9,380 nt of DNA from NCBI GenBank assembly GCA_001774995.1, contig MFBO01000039.1, positions 5,729 through 15,108 on the forward strand, read 5' to 3'. Source of the stretch: Candidatus Curtissbacteria bacterium RIFCSPLOWO2_01_FULL_38_11b (GTDB lineage: Bacteria > Patescibacteriota > Microgenomatia > Curtissbacterales > GWA2-41-24). Position numbers and translations under genes: made by a program. Shown one piece after another: positions 1 through 6,807 of the stretch. Below the pieces are notes generated by a model that searched no databases, was not told the origin of the DNA, and saw only the letters and a list, made by a program, of their open reading frames with translations. Position 1 is the stretch's first letter. Each line of letters begins with the position of its first letter.

Positions 1-1246
1 CAGTACCCATAACGGTTAGACGCCTTAAATTATCAACTTCTGAGAGTGGATTCGTTTGGTCAAGAATAGTAGAAAGCTGGGAAGATCTAAAAAATTCATT
101 GATTGCAGAAATTATCGGCCTAGCATTAATTAAAGTGGCTGGGGAGGGAATAGCTTCTTCAATGGGAGTAAGGCTCATTCTCTCTTTAATGACTCTTTCT
201 ATGCGCAAAATTCCAATTCTAAATGCATTTTGGGCTACTAATTCGCCTACTCGCCTTAGGCGCCTATTGCCCAAATGGTCAATATCGTCAAGCTTGCCAT
301 TGTCTGCAATAAGTTCAAATAAATAAGCAATAGAGGCTACAAAATCCTCGGGGGTAAGTATCTGGCTATTTTCAGCGATCGTTGATTTAGTTATTTTTTC
401 TCTGATTTTTTTAAGTCTTTTGTTGATCTTGTATCTACCCACTTTTCCCAAAGAATAACGTCTCGGATTAAAAAACATACTATCAATTAATGATTTGGCA
501 TTATCCAAAATTACATGGTCGCCTGGGCGCATCCTGCGATAAATTTCTAGAAGAGCTTCATCTTGGTTAGTAGTTGCATCTTTTTCGAGTGTGTTTAAAA
601 TAAGAATTTTAGCAGATTCGTTTAAGACCGGTTCAAAAAGCTTTAAAATTGATTCGTTATCTGAATAACCAATCGCTCTCAAAAAGGTACTGACTGGGAA
701 TTTTCTGCGCCTGTCAATTTTTACAGTGATTAGATCGTTTTTGGTGATTGCAAACTCAAGCCAAGATCCCCGAAGAGGTCTAATTTCGCAATTGTAAAGC
801 ATTTTACCAGAAGGCGGGTCGATTTCCGCGGAATAATAAGCTCCGGGAGCACGAACAAGTTGAGTGACTACTGCTCTCTCAATACCATTAATTATAAATG
901 AGCCTTTATCAAGCATCATCGGAAGATCGCAGAGAAAGACTTCTTGAGAATTTTTTGCTCCAGTTTGTTTGTTGAGGATAGTAGCTTCTACTTTAAGAGG
1001 AAGATCGTATGTAATCCCCTTTCTGAGAGAATCCTCAGGTGTATGTTTGGATTTCCCAAAGCTGTACTTGCCAAAAGTAAGTGTATAATTCTTGCCTGTA
1101 AAATCATCAATTGGAGATACTTCGTCTAAAATTTCACGAATACCAGTATCTAAAAATTCCTTAAAGGATTCCCTCTGTACTTTAACTAAGTTAAGGGAGG
1201 GTAACTGAGTATTTTTTATTTGTCCCCAGGAAATTCTATTAGCCAC
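1..1246 (-). CDS. rpoB: RNA polymerase beta subunit, N-terminal part (cut by window edge)
   Basis: This is the beta subunit of RNA polymerase, forming one half of the active-site cleft. The first 415 codons are visible, and the rest lies left of the window. Reading from the GTG at 1246, the chain starts ANRISWGQ and shows the lobe and protrusion signatures, including KGSFIINGIERAVVTQLVRAPG. Near the edge it has the rifampicin-pocket segment SSQLS...DQTNPLSE...RR (about 14-85). The first Ser of SSQLS is residue 388; its E. coli counterpart is Ser508 and, from memory, its Thermus counterpart is about 388. The N-terminal half is therefore full size but lacks the E. coli lineage insert. No ATG or TTG alternative precedes the GTG in the leader, and no clear Shine-Dalgarno is seen. 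The pocket carries unusual residues, treated under findings. It is separated from mltG by 226 bp with its own promoter candidate. Confidence 0.97.
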   Translation of the reverse strand, partial: MANRISWGQIKNTQLPSLNLVKVQRESFKEFLDTGIREILDEVSPIDDFTGKNYTLTFGKYSFGKSKHTPEDSLRKGITYDLPLKVEATILNKQTGAKNSQEVFLCDLPMMLDKGSFIINGIERAVVTQLVRAPGAYYSAEIDPPSGKMLYNCEIRPLRGSWLEFAITKNDLITVKIDRRRKFPVSTFLRAIGYSDNESILKLFEPVLNESAKILILNTLEKDATTNQDEALLEIYRRMRPGDHVILDNAKSLIDSMFFNPRRYSLGKVGRYKINKRLKKIREKITKSTIAENSQILTPEDFVASIAYLFELIADNGKLDDIDHLGNRRLRRVGELVAQNAFRIGILRIERVIKERMSLTPIEEAIPSPATLINARPIISAINEFFRSSQLSTILDQTNPLSEVDNLRRLTVMGT

Positions 1247-1256
1247 AGGATAAAGA

Positions 1257-1278
1257 TAAATTTTTAATTTTAAATTTT
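1257..1278 (-). repeat. A/T-only 22-bp repeat, copy 1 (rpoB leader)
   Basis: A 22-bp stretch made only of A and T lies directly before the rpoB start. It reads AAAATTTAAAATTAAAAATT plus TA on the minus strand. The identical 22 bp occurs on the plus strand at 6829-6850, so the two copies are inverted relative to each other. Both lie in non-coding spacers. Low complexity makes chance identity more likely than for a mixed sequence. Confidence 0.6.
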
Positions 1279-1299
1279 TAAAAGCTAAGCTGTGAGAAC

Positions 1300-1327
1300 A
1301 GTATAGGAGTACCCCGAAAACGGGCAA
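1300..1327 (-). promoter_or_regulatory. Candidate sigma70-type promoter of rpoB
   Basis: On the minus strand TTGCCC (1327-1322, 4 of 6 to TTGACA) is followed after 16 bp by TATACT (1305-1300, 5 of 6 to TATAAT). This would start transcription near 1293 and leave a leader of roughly 47 nt before the GTG. An inverted repeat CCCG-TTTT-CGGG (1324-1313) overlaps the -35 box and spacer. The assignment rests on box similarity alone. Confidence 0.45.
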
Positions 1328-1373
1328 GCGTCTTTTTAAATCTATTTGTTGGGATAATCCACAGGAAATTTTT

Positions 1374-1427
1374 AATACAACAAAAAGAAGAAGGTACAAA
1401 AAGTACCCCTTCTTTCAGGGTTGTATT
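1374..1427 (-). terminator. Long hairpin between mltG and rpoB, possible terminator
   Basis: An outer 8-bp perfect stem pairs AATACAAC (1374-1381) with GTTGTATT (1420-1427). Inside it a second stem pairs GGTAC (1393-1397) with GTACC (1403-1407) around a 5-nt loop, and continues with GAAGAA against TTCTTT past a 2-nt bulge. On the minus strand the inner stem is followed by TTCTTCTTTTTG, a T-rich tail consistent with intrinsic termination of the mltG transcript, whose stop lies about 45 nt upstream. It could instead be an rpoB leader structure if transcription starts further upstream. Confidence 0.5.
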
Positions 1428-1472
1428 ATTTATACTTTTACCATTATTTGGGTAATTTTGTCAACCTCAAAG

Positions 1473-2483
1473 CTACTGGAGGAGATATTGTTGAATATTG
1501 TCATTGTGCTCTTCGTAGGTTTTGGCATAATGGATATTGCCATTTTTGTCGTGCAGGTAATAAAGGAACTCCGTATCGGCAGGACTGGCGGCAGCTTTAA
1601 TTGACGCAAGGCCGGGACTTGATATGGGTTTTGGAGGCAAGCCGGGTGATAAATATGTATTATACGGTGAGTTTACCGAATCATAATCAGCTGTAGTTAC
1701 CTGCGGCCACCAGGTATTCTGGGCACTATCGTAGCCTTTAGCGTATTGAACTGTTGCGTCAACTTGCAGGGCAATTCCATTTTCTAATCTGTTAATAAGT
1801 ATTCCAGCGATAATTGGCTTTTCTTCTGGTGTTTTTGACTCTCTTTCGATTATTGATGCCAGATTAATTAGTTCGGTTTCAGACAAATCATTTTGACTTG
1901 CACTAATAATAAGAGACTCATTAACTTTAATGTTAAAAGTCTCTCTTAATTTTTTAACTACAAAATTAGCAGTTGCGTCTTTTGGAATTAAATAAGTATC
2001 TGGAAACATATAGCCTTCTTCGGCAAGCTTGATAAATTCATTTTTGTCAAATTGATAGGTATCATTCGAACCGAATTTTAACTTTTCTTCAATTATCGTT
2101 GCTTGTTCTTCGATGCGCAGACCCTCTGGAAGTGTAATCCAGATATCGACTGCGCCATGAGTTAACTGGTTGGCGATTTCACGAGATGACATAGAAGGAG
2201 AGATGCGAAAGTCCCCAGCTTGAATGTTTTTGCCAATACCCATTTGGGCAACAAGAAGTCTGAATGCCAAGGAATTTTTAATTAAGCCGTCTTCTTTTAG
2301 GTCATAACTTATATTTACTACCGGCGTACCAGGACGGATAACAAAAAATTTCGATTCAATAGTTGTTTCTTTTGAAACAGGTTCTAAGAGAAAATTATAG
2401 TAAATATTTAATATAACCGGGGCAATTATTAATAATATAAAAAGTATGGCAAAAATAAATAGCCTTTGCCTATTTTTAAGCAC
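1473..2483 (-). CDS. mltG: Endolytic murein transglycosylase MltG (YceG family)
   Basis: This is a membrane-anchored lytic transglycosylase that cuts nascent peptidoglycan strands and so sets glycan length. From the GTG at 2483 it has 336 residues. One transmembrane helix lies at about 8-28 (LFIFAILFILLIIAPVILNI), then a LysM-like segment at about 50-108 (IRPGTPVVNI...). The YceG catalytic part follows, with GYMFPDTYLIP, the catalytic Glu in ASIIERES (about E213), NRLENGIALQVDATVQYA and the end motif SPYNTYLSPGLPPKPI. The frame is open to an ATG at 2669, but those 62 extra codons lie almost wholly inside the zinc-ribbon gene and look unlike MltG. The GTG has GAGGTGG just before it and overlaps the upstream stop in GTGCTTAA, which indicates translational coupling. 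It is the last gene before the hairpin at 1374-1427. Confidence 0.95.
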   Translation of the reverse strand: MLKNRQRLFIFAILFILLIIAPVILNIYYNFLLEPVSKETTIESKFFVIRPGTPVVNISYDLKEDGLIKNSLAFRLLVAQMGIGKNIQAGDFRISPSMSSREIANQLTHGAVDIWITLPEGLRIEEQATIIEEKLKFGSNDTYQFDKNEFIKLAEEGYMFPDTYLIPKDATANFVVKKLRETFNIKVNESLIISASQNDLSETELINLASIIERESKTPEEKPIIAGILINRLENGIALQVDATVQYAKGYDSAQNTWWPQVTTADYDSVNSPYNTYLSPGLPPKPISSPGLASIKAAASPADTEFLYYLHDKNGNIHYAKTYEEHNDNIQQYLLQ

Positions 2484-2685
2484 GTACCACCTCGCTGGTT
2501 TGAGCTCTTCTGTATTTACCCGTTCTTTTGTCGAATATAAAAATCCGGCCGCAAGAGCAAATAACTTGTCGCAAATTGCCGAACTTTTCAATTTTTTGTC
2601 CCAAGGATAAATTTTTGCCGCAGCCTGGGCATTTGCCCTGAAGTAGTATCCATGCTTGAACTGGCGCAATTATTTTTTTAATCAT
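2476..2685 (-). CDS. Small zinc-ribbon protein, function unknown
   Basis: A 69-residue protein with one likely zinc site: CPGCG at residues 19-23 and CSCG at 43-46, a C-x2-C...C-x-C arrangement with about 20 residues between the pairs. The N-terminus is hydrophobic but too short for a convincing membrane helix, and the C-terminus is basic (KRTGKYRRA). I do not recognise a named family. It begins 6 nt after the ruvX stop and overlaps the mltG start by 8 nt, so it should be translated together with both. No Shine-Dalgarno is evident before its ATG, again pointing to coupling with ruvX. In Bacillus the gene at this place is yrzB (DUF1292), which is not a zinc ribbon, so this is a positional rather than a sequence equivalent. 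The gene is likely real because of the paired cysteines and tight packing. Confidence 0.8.
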   Translation of the reverse strand: MIKKIIAPVQAWILLQGKCPGCGKNLSLGQKIEKFGNLRQVICSCGRIFIFDKRTGKYRRAQTSEVVRA

Positions 2686-2691
2686 TGACTG

Positions 2692-3075
2692 TTATTGACT
2701 GTCCAAATAACTTTGAAGTATTAAATTTGCTGCTATTTCGTGCTCTTTTTTCGCCCTTTTATGTTTGGGTATGTTGAGTTTAATCATAGTTTCGCGGGAT
2801 TGTCTAGATGTTAAGGTCTCATCCCAGAAAATGATCTCGATTGACGGGTTTTTGGCTTTAATTTTTCGAGTAAAATTTTGAAAAAGAGATCTAATTTTAC
2901 CTTCAACGACGCCTAAAACTAGGGTGTTGATTTTAAGTTCTTTTATAATATTGGCAATTTTTTTGACTGCTTCAGATTGCGATTTGTGGGTAATGGTTTT
3001 ATACGGTGATGCGAATTGACCTTCTGAGATTGCCAGACCGGTTGTTTTTTGTCCTAAGTCGATTCCCAAAATCAT
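2692..3075 (-). CDS. ruvX: RuvX/YqgF-family Holliday-junction resolvase-like nuclease
   Basis: A 127-residue RNase H-fold protein of the YqgF family. In other bacteria the family is linked to pre-16S rRNA 5' end processing and possibly to Holliday-junction resolution. Visible motifs are MILGIDLGQKTTGLAIS (first acid D6), FWDETLTSRQS (E86) and AANLILQSYLD near the end. Length is close to the family norm of 130-150. Two departures stand out. The usual GLPLNMDG segment is replaced by LGVVEGK, and the third acidic residue, normally Asp in DxxAA, is His112 here, flanked by Glu111 and Glu113. It starts 31 nt below the sortase stop with no strong Shine-Dalgarno, and is followed closely by the zinc-ribbon gene and mltG, matching the Firmicutes yrrK-yrzB-yrrL order. 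Confidence 0.93.
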   Translation of the reverse strand: MILGIDLGQKTTGLAISEGQFASPYKTITHKSQSEAVKKIANIIKELKINTLVLGVVEGKIRSLFQNFTRKIKAKNPSIEIIFWDETLTSRQSRETMIKLNIPKHKRAKKEHEIAANLILQSYLDSQ

Positions 3076-3106
3076 GTGGATATTGTCGGGCTGAGATAAT
3101 AAATTG

Positions 3107-3826
3107 TCAAATTAAGCTAGTTATTACTACTAATCTTTTAAGGCTGGTGCCAGGGGGGACACAAGTCATCAGAGTCAAATTTTTGCCATTTGCCGAGATT
3201 GGACGAATGACTGAAAGGTCATGCGGATCTACAACTTTTGCATATTGGACCAGATACTCATAGTATTTATCACCGATGTTAACTTCGATTTTGTCGCCTA
3301 TTTCAAGTTCACTAAGCTTAGTAAATATAGCAAGATAATTTTTGGGGTCGTTAAATTGGGGAAGTACCGAATGGCCCGTTATAAAAACATTACCTACTTC
3401 TCCCGGCAGTGCAGAACCCGGGAAATGGGAAAGGTTTTGTTTAAAGTTTAAACTATCTACTTTGGCAATTGCTTTGAATATTTTTAGCTTGGGGATTGTA
3501 ACGTAAAACTCTTTAGGCCTTTGTCCTTGAGGTTTATAGGTAGTAGCAAAATAAGAAAACCCGTCGGAATCTTTAACGACTTGGATATTTTCAGCATAAC
3601 TCGTACTTGCCGAGAGCACCTTTGACTGTGGTACTGGGACATTTTTTACATGGCTAGTTAGCTTTGGCATTGTACTAACTTGCCAGACTAGATATGGCCA
3701 AAGGGCAAACAGTATTGAGGCAAGGCCAATAATGGTGAGGATAGTATAAAAATATCGATCGGTTCTTTGGAGTAGTGAGAGAGAATTTGAGGATGGGGGA
3801 TCTTTGGAATAGATTTCTAAATCCAT
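3107..3826 (-). CDS. Membrane-anchored sortase (cysteine transpeptidase)
   Basis: A 239-residue sortase with one N-terminal transmembrane helix at about 28-50 (YTILTIIGLASILFALWPYL) and the catalytic domain outside the membrane. The triad is visible: His in VFITGHS (about H152), Cys in TLMTCVPPGT (about C222) and Arg in LKRLVV (about R231). HFPGSALPGEVGN precedes the His, as is usual in sortases. Sortases cut a sorting signal in a substrate and join it to the wall or to a pilin Lys. The class cannot be set by eye. The ATG at 3826 overlaps the TGA of the upstream gene (TGATG), so I prefer it to the TTG one codon earlier. No substrate with a proper LPxTG-helix-basic tail is encoded in the window. 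Coupling to the large membrane protein upstream suggests a joint envelope role. Confidence 0.93.
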   Translation of the reverse strand: MDLEIYSKDPPSSNSLSLLQRTDRYFYTILTIIGLASILFALWPYLVWQVSTMPKLTSHVKNVPVPQSKVLSASTSYAENIQVVKDSDGFSYFATTYKPQGQRPKEFYVTIPKLKIFKAIAKVDSLNFKQNLSHFPGSALPGEVGNVFITGHSVLPQFNDPKNYLAIFTKLSELEIGDKIEVNIGDKYYEYLVQYAKVVDPHDLSVIRPISANGKNLTLMTCVPPGTSLKRLVVITSLI

Positions 3827-6063
3827 CAAGTTTCAATTTTAATATTAATTTTTCCTAAACTTTTAGGAAGTGAATTTGTGATTACAAAACTGGGTGAGAA
3901 ATTAACCTTGACATCAACAACTTCTGGTAACTCTTTAATTATTTCTCTACTTTCCTTGACACTTTTAGCGGAAAGTTTTTCTTTCAGTTCTTCTTCATTA
4001 AATTTTGGTACAAACCGAGCCTGGAATTTACCAGAGAGATTGAGGCCTCCGGTTCTTTTTTTGGCATTTACTGATAAAATTTCGATGTTTTCTGGTTTAC
4101 TTTCCATATTTTGGGGAGCTTGTGAATTAATACTTTGCGCTAAAAGTTCTTTAAGCGATGACTCATCGTACACAATCGCTGTCGCTGTGACAACAAGATC
4201 AAGATTAATAAGTGAAGCTTCTTCATCTAACTTCTTATCAAAAGATTTTTTAGCTATGCTTGTTTCAATTGTTTCATCGTGAAACTGGGTGCCAGCTAAC
4301 TTGTTTTTGAGGTCATTGACTGCAGTCTCTTTTAAAGAATTGTGTAGAGACTCCTGAAGATTATTTAAATCATCTCGAGACGCAATTGTTACTTCTTTTT
4401 CGTCTCCGCCACTAAAAGCTGTTTCGTTAGTTGCCGAATAGAAAAGCTCGTCAAATTGACTAAAGACAAAATCCTGGTTTGCACCTAAATTGTAATCAGG
4501 GCCGACTTCTTTCGCTGACACTTTTACATCGGCTTTGCCGGGGTTTCTTTCTGAAGCGCTAGGAGCGCTAGCTGAAGTTGCCTCTACAGTATCCTCGAAG
4601 GTAAATTTAAGACCACTCTTGGAAATAATTTCTGTGCCTTTTGGAAAATTTTTTGGTGAGCCAGTCCAATTAAAAACCGTAACCTGGCCTTTGGCGTATT
4701 CCCCTACCTTTTTCTTGCCGGTCGCTACCGCTTTTCTTGTGCCTTGTGCTTCCCCTTCAACTTTGCGGCCTGCAATTTGGTCTTTGGAAAAATCCGGGGA
4801 CCCCCCTACCAGTACATCGACGTCGAAATTATCATCTTTTGACTGAGCACTAATTTTAATGACTACCTCGGCGCTGGCTATGGTTTTGCCTAATATGAAA
4901 AGACCTAAGAGGGAAAGTACTAAAATTAGGCCGAGAGAAATCGCAATTTTTTTAAAAGCATTGCGCCCTTTAAGTAAATCCAAAATTTTAGACATCCAGC
5001 TTAAAGTTGTAATTTGTTCGATGATACCTTGAGAACTTTTGGTTTGGACTTTATCTTGTTTTATAAGATTGCCGGCTGTTGGCATTTCATCTTGAATTTG
5101 ATGTTCAAAATTTTCGTCAACTTGGCGAGTCGCTATGTTTGCCTTACTTGATGGAATGTCCGCAGTTAAAGGTTCGGGTTGTTTTTCACCTTGAAAGTCA
5201 GCACCTATTTCCAAGACATCTTCTCCTTCAATAAAGCCAAGCTCATCTGCTATGGGTGTTTTTTGCATGATGTCATAAGAGCCTATATCTGCTATTTTTG
5301 GGACAATGGTACTGCTTTTTAGTGTTAACTGTGGTTCGTGACCCAATATATCGGTTGCTTGCGATGCGGCAACTGAAAAAGACAGTTCACTGTCCTTAAT
5401 AAATTCAATCTTTGGTTGTTGGACAAATACGTCTTTAAAATCATCTTTTTGGATTTGATCAGCAAGACTTGTATCTTGTCCTAAACCAAATATGTGTATT
5501 TTTGCAGGGAGAGATTGTTCATTATCTAATTGTTTAACAAGACTTGAGATTTTTTCCAAGGTGGGTTTTGATTTTGAAGTTTTGGTTGAATCAACCTGAT
5601 TATTTCTTATTAAATGCACCTCAAAATAATCTTGGAAAATTCCCAACAAAACGATGTTTGGGGTTGACCCTTCTCTAACTTTAAGGTAATTTTTAATTGA
5701 CGCAGACAGGGAAACATACGCCTGAGCATCCAACTCTAAATCGCTGGAAAGTTTTTTAAGAAGTTTTGAAGTATCAGTAGTTAATTGACTACCTTCAAAC
5801 CAATTAGCACTAAGGCCAAATACAACTTGTGAAACGTCACTTCCCGCCTTTTCGGCCGCTGCGTCGATAGCTACCGCCGCCTGATGAATTAAGTTTTCAA
5901 CATTTTGGAACGACCTTTTGGCAAAACCGGTAATTTTAACAGCGTCGTTATCAAATGTCCAAACGCTTGCCAAAATACTATCAAAAGTTAAAGTAAGCGA
6001 GAGGAAATTTACATCTTGTGCATTCTTTTTGAAAAATCTTTGAAAAATGTCGCCAACTGCCAT
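3826..6063 (-). CDS. Large membrane protein: FtsA/PilM-like actin-fold N-terminus, baseplate-J-like C-terminal part
   Basis: A 745-residue single-pass protein. Residues about 18-240 look like a degenerate actin-fold domain of the FtsA/PilM/GspL kind: AVAIDAAAEKAG then VVFGLSANW, later NIVLLGIFQDYFEVHLIRNNQV and KIHIFGLG. The glycine-rich phosphate loops of active ATPases are not seen. Residues about 241-365 are a low-complexity acidic linker. A transmembrane helix lies at about 371-392. The outer part (about 430-535) resembles baseplate J/gp47 proteins: GQVTVFNWTGSPKNFPKGTE, FTFEDTVEA and a late GPDYNLGAN. The end, SREIIKELPEVVDVKVNFSP, fits the repeated small domains found after baseplate J. 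GspL has the same topology with a different outer domain. The ATG has only a weak GGAAAAG before it. The stop overlaps the sortase start. Function is unknown; a surface or secretion scaffold is an inference. Confidence 0.85.
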   Translation of the reverse strand: MAVGDIFQRFFKKNAQDVNFLSLTLTFDSILASVWTFDNDAVKITGFAKRSFQNVENLIHQAAVAIDAAAEKAGSDVSQVVFGLSANWFEGSQLTTDTSKLLKKLSSDLELDAQAYVSLSASIKNYLKVREGSTPNIVLLGIFQDYFEVHLIRNNQVDSTKTSKSKPTLEKISSLVKQLDNEQSLPAKIHIFGLGQDTSLADQIQKDDFKDVFVQQPKIEFIKDSELSFSVAASQATDILGHEPQLTLKSSTIVPKIADIGSYDIMQKTPIADELGFIEGEDVLEIGADFQGEKQPEPLTADIPSSKANIATRQVDENFEHQIQDEMPTAGNLIKQDKVQTKSSQGIIEQITTLSWMSKILDLLKGRNAFKKIAISLGLILVLSLLGLFILGKTIASAEVVIKISAQSKDDNFDVDVLVGGSPDFSKDQIAGRKVEGEAQGTRKAVATGKKKVGEYAKGQVTVFNWTGSPKNFPKGTEIISKSGLKFTFEDTVEATSASAPSASERNPGKADVKVSAKEVGPDYNLGANQDFVFSQFDELFYSATNETAFSGGDEKEVTIASRDDLNNLQESLHNSLKETAVNDLKNKLAGTQFHDETIETSIAKKSFDKKLDEEASLINLDLVVTATAIVYDESSLKELLAQSINSQAPQNMESKPENIEILSVNAKKRTGGLNLSGKFQARFVPKFNEEELKEKLSAKSVKESREIIKELPEVVDVKVNFSPSFVITNSLPKSLGKINIKIET

Positions 6064-6075
6064 AATTCTTTTCCG

Positions 6076-6081
6076 ATTATA
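6076..6081 (-). promoter_or_regulatory. Possible -10 box close to the actin/baseplate-J gene
   Basis: A perfect TATAAT stands on the minus strand, ending 12 nt before the ATG at 6063. No good -35 hexamer is present 16-18 bp upstream. If used, transcription would begin about 5 nt before the start codon, giving an almost leaderless message. In A/T-rich DNA a chance hexamer is quite possible. Confidence 0.25.
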
Positions 6082-6145
6082 TCTTATATCAATTTATGGA
6101 TGCGGCTTTTTTGCACCTTTTGTAGCCAATCAGTACACTAAAGCA

Positions 6146-6799
6146 TTATGGGGTAATAATCGGCTGTTCTTGAGCTGGCGGTGTAGCTTCTTGGGTTGCT
6201 TGCGGGAGATCCCCAAACCCATTTCCTGTCTCAGGTGAAGGAGTAGCTGGCTCTTCTATTTGATTTAACGGTTGGGTAACATTAACTTCCTCATCTGATT
6301 TTTTGTTAAAAACAAAAAACCAGATAACTATAGCTATAATAGCTAATAGGAGTAAAATTGCGATGATTACGGCAAGTATTTTAAATTTTGCCATTTTTGA
6401 CCCCCCATTACTAGACACTTGAGGGTCTGGTACTTGAGGACCTGGATGTATGTTTTGCGCGTTAAAAGGTGTAGGGTCTGGCTGCACATTTGTTTGAGGC
6501 GGGGATTGTGCAGCGGCAAATTGAGGATTTTCTACGGGAATATTTTGCCCGAAAGGCTGTGAGTCGCCAGCCTGCTGCGGTTCAATAGATCCAGATGGAG
6601 ATTGAGACGATGGTTGCCGGGAATTATCAAATGGTGGTTGTGATCCTATGCCCGTTGGTTGAGGGTTTACTCCTAATTCCGCAGGTGTCTCCCCTGGTTC
6701 GCCGGAAACAACAAATTGGCCGGGTTGAACAGGATTGTTTTGCACATTTTGGCTGCCTTCAGGATTTTGCTTATTGTCGTTTGGGGCAGTTGGATCCAC
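6146..6799 (-). CDS. Pro/Gln/Asn-rich single-pass membrane protein, function unknown
   Basis: A 217-residue protein with three parts. Residues 1-135 are low-complexity, rich in Pro, Gln, Asn, Ser and Gly, with almost no charged residues. A short basic stretch (KMAKFK, about 135-140) is followed by a strong transmembrane helix (about 141-164, ILAVIIAILLLLAIIAIVIW). A tail of about 50 residues is acidic, then Pro/Thr-rich. The basic flank before the helix and acidic tail after it suggest that the long N-terminal part is cytoplasmic and the tail outside. The GTG start at 6799 is supported by AAAAGGAG 8 nt upstream and by the composition running from the first codon. It lies 82 nt above the actin/baseplate-J gene. 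Cytoplasmic P/Q-rich tails of this type are common in Patescibacteria, but I cannot name a family. It may be a partner or organiser of the next two genes. Confidence 0.8.
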   Translation of the reverse strand: MDPTAPNDNKQNPEGSQNVQNNPVQPGQFVVSGEPGETPAELGVNPQPTGIGSQPPFDNSRQPSSQSPSGSIEPQQAGDSQPFGQNIPVENPQFAAAQSPPQTNVQPDPTPFNAQNIHPGPQVPDPQVSSNGGSKMAKFKILAVIIAILLLLAIIAIVIWFFVFNKKSDEEVNVTQPLNQIEEPATPSPETGNGFGDLPQATQEATPPAQEQPIITP

Positions 6800-6807
6800 G
6801 CTTTACG

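Noticed and set aside
99..1129. Plus-strand open frames of 75 and 61 codons across 99-326 and 944-1129
   Set aside because: They lie antisense to rpoB, whose frame shows unmistakable conserved motifs throughout. They have no recognisable domains and no ribosome binding sites.
1355..1363. TAATCCACA, one mismatch from a DnaA box
   Set aside because: It is a single copy in an A/T-rich spacer, with no cluster of boxes and no dnaA or dnaN nearby. It is better read as chance.
3878..4846. Ser-rich plus-strand open frames of 134 and 103 codons
   Set aside because: They are antisense shadows of the large membrane protein. Their Ser/Leu richness comes from reverse-complemented Glu and Lys codons.
6220..6240. 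SPETG in the C-terminal tail of the P/Q-rich protein, resembling the sortase signal LPETG
   Set aside because: It has Ser instead of Leu and lies after the only membrane helix, with no hydrophobic segment or basic tail behind it. It does not have the layout of a sorting signal.
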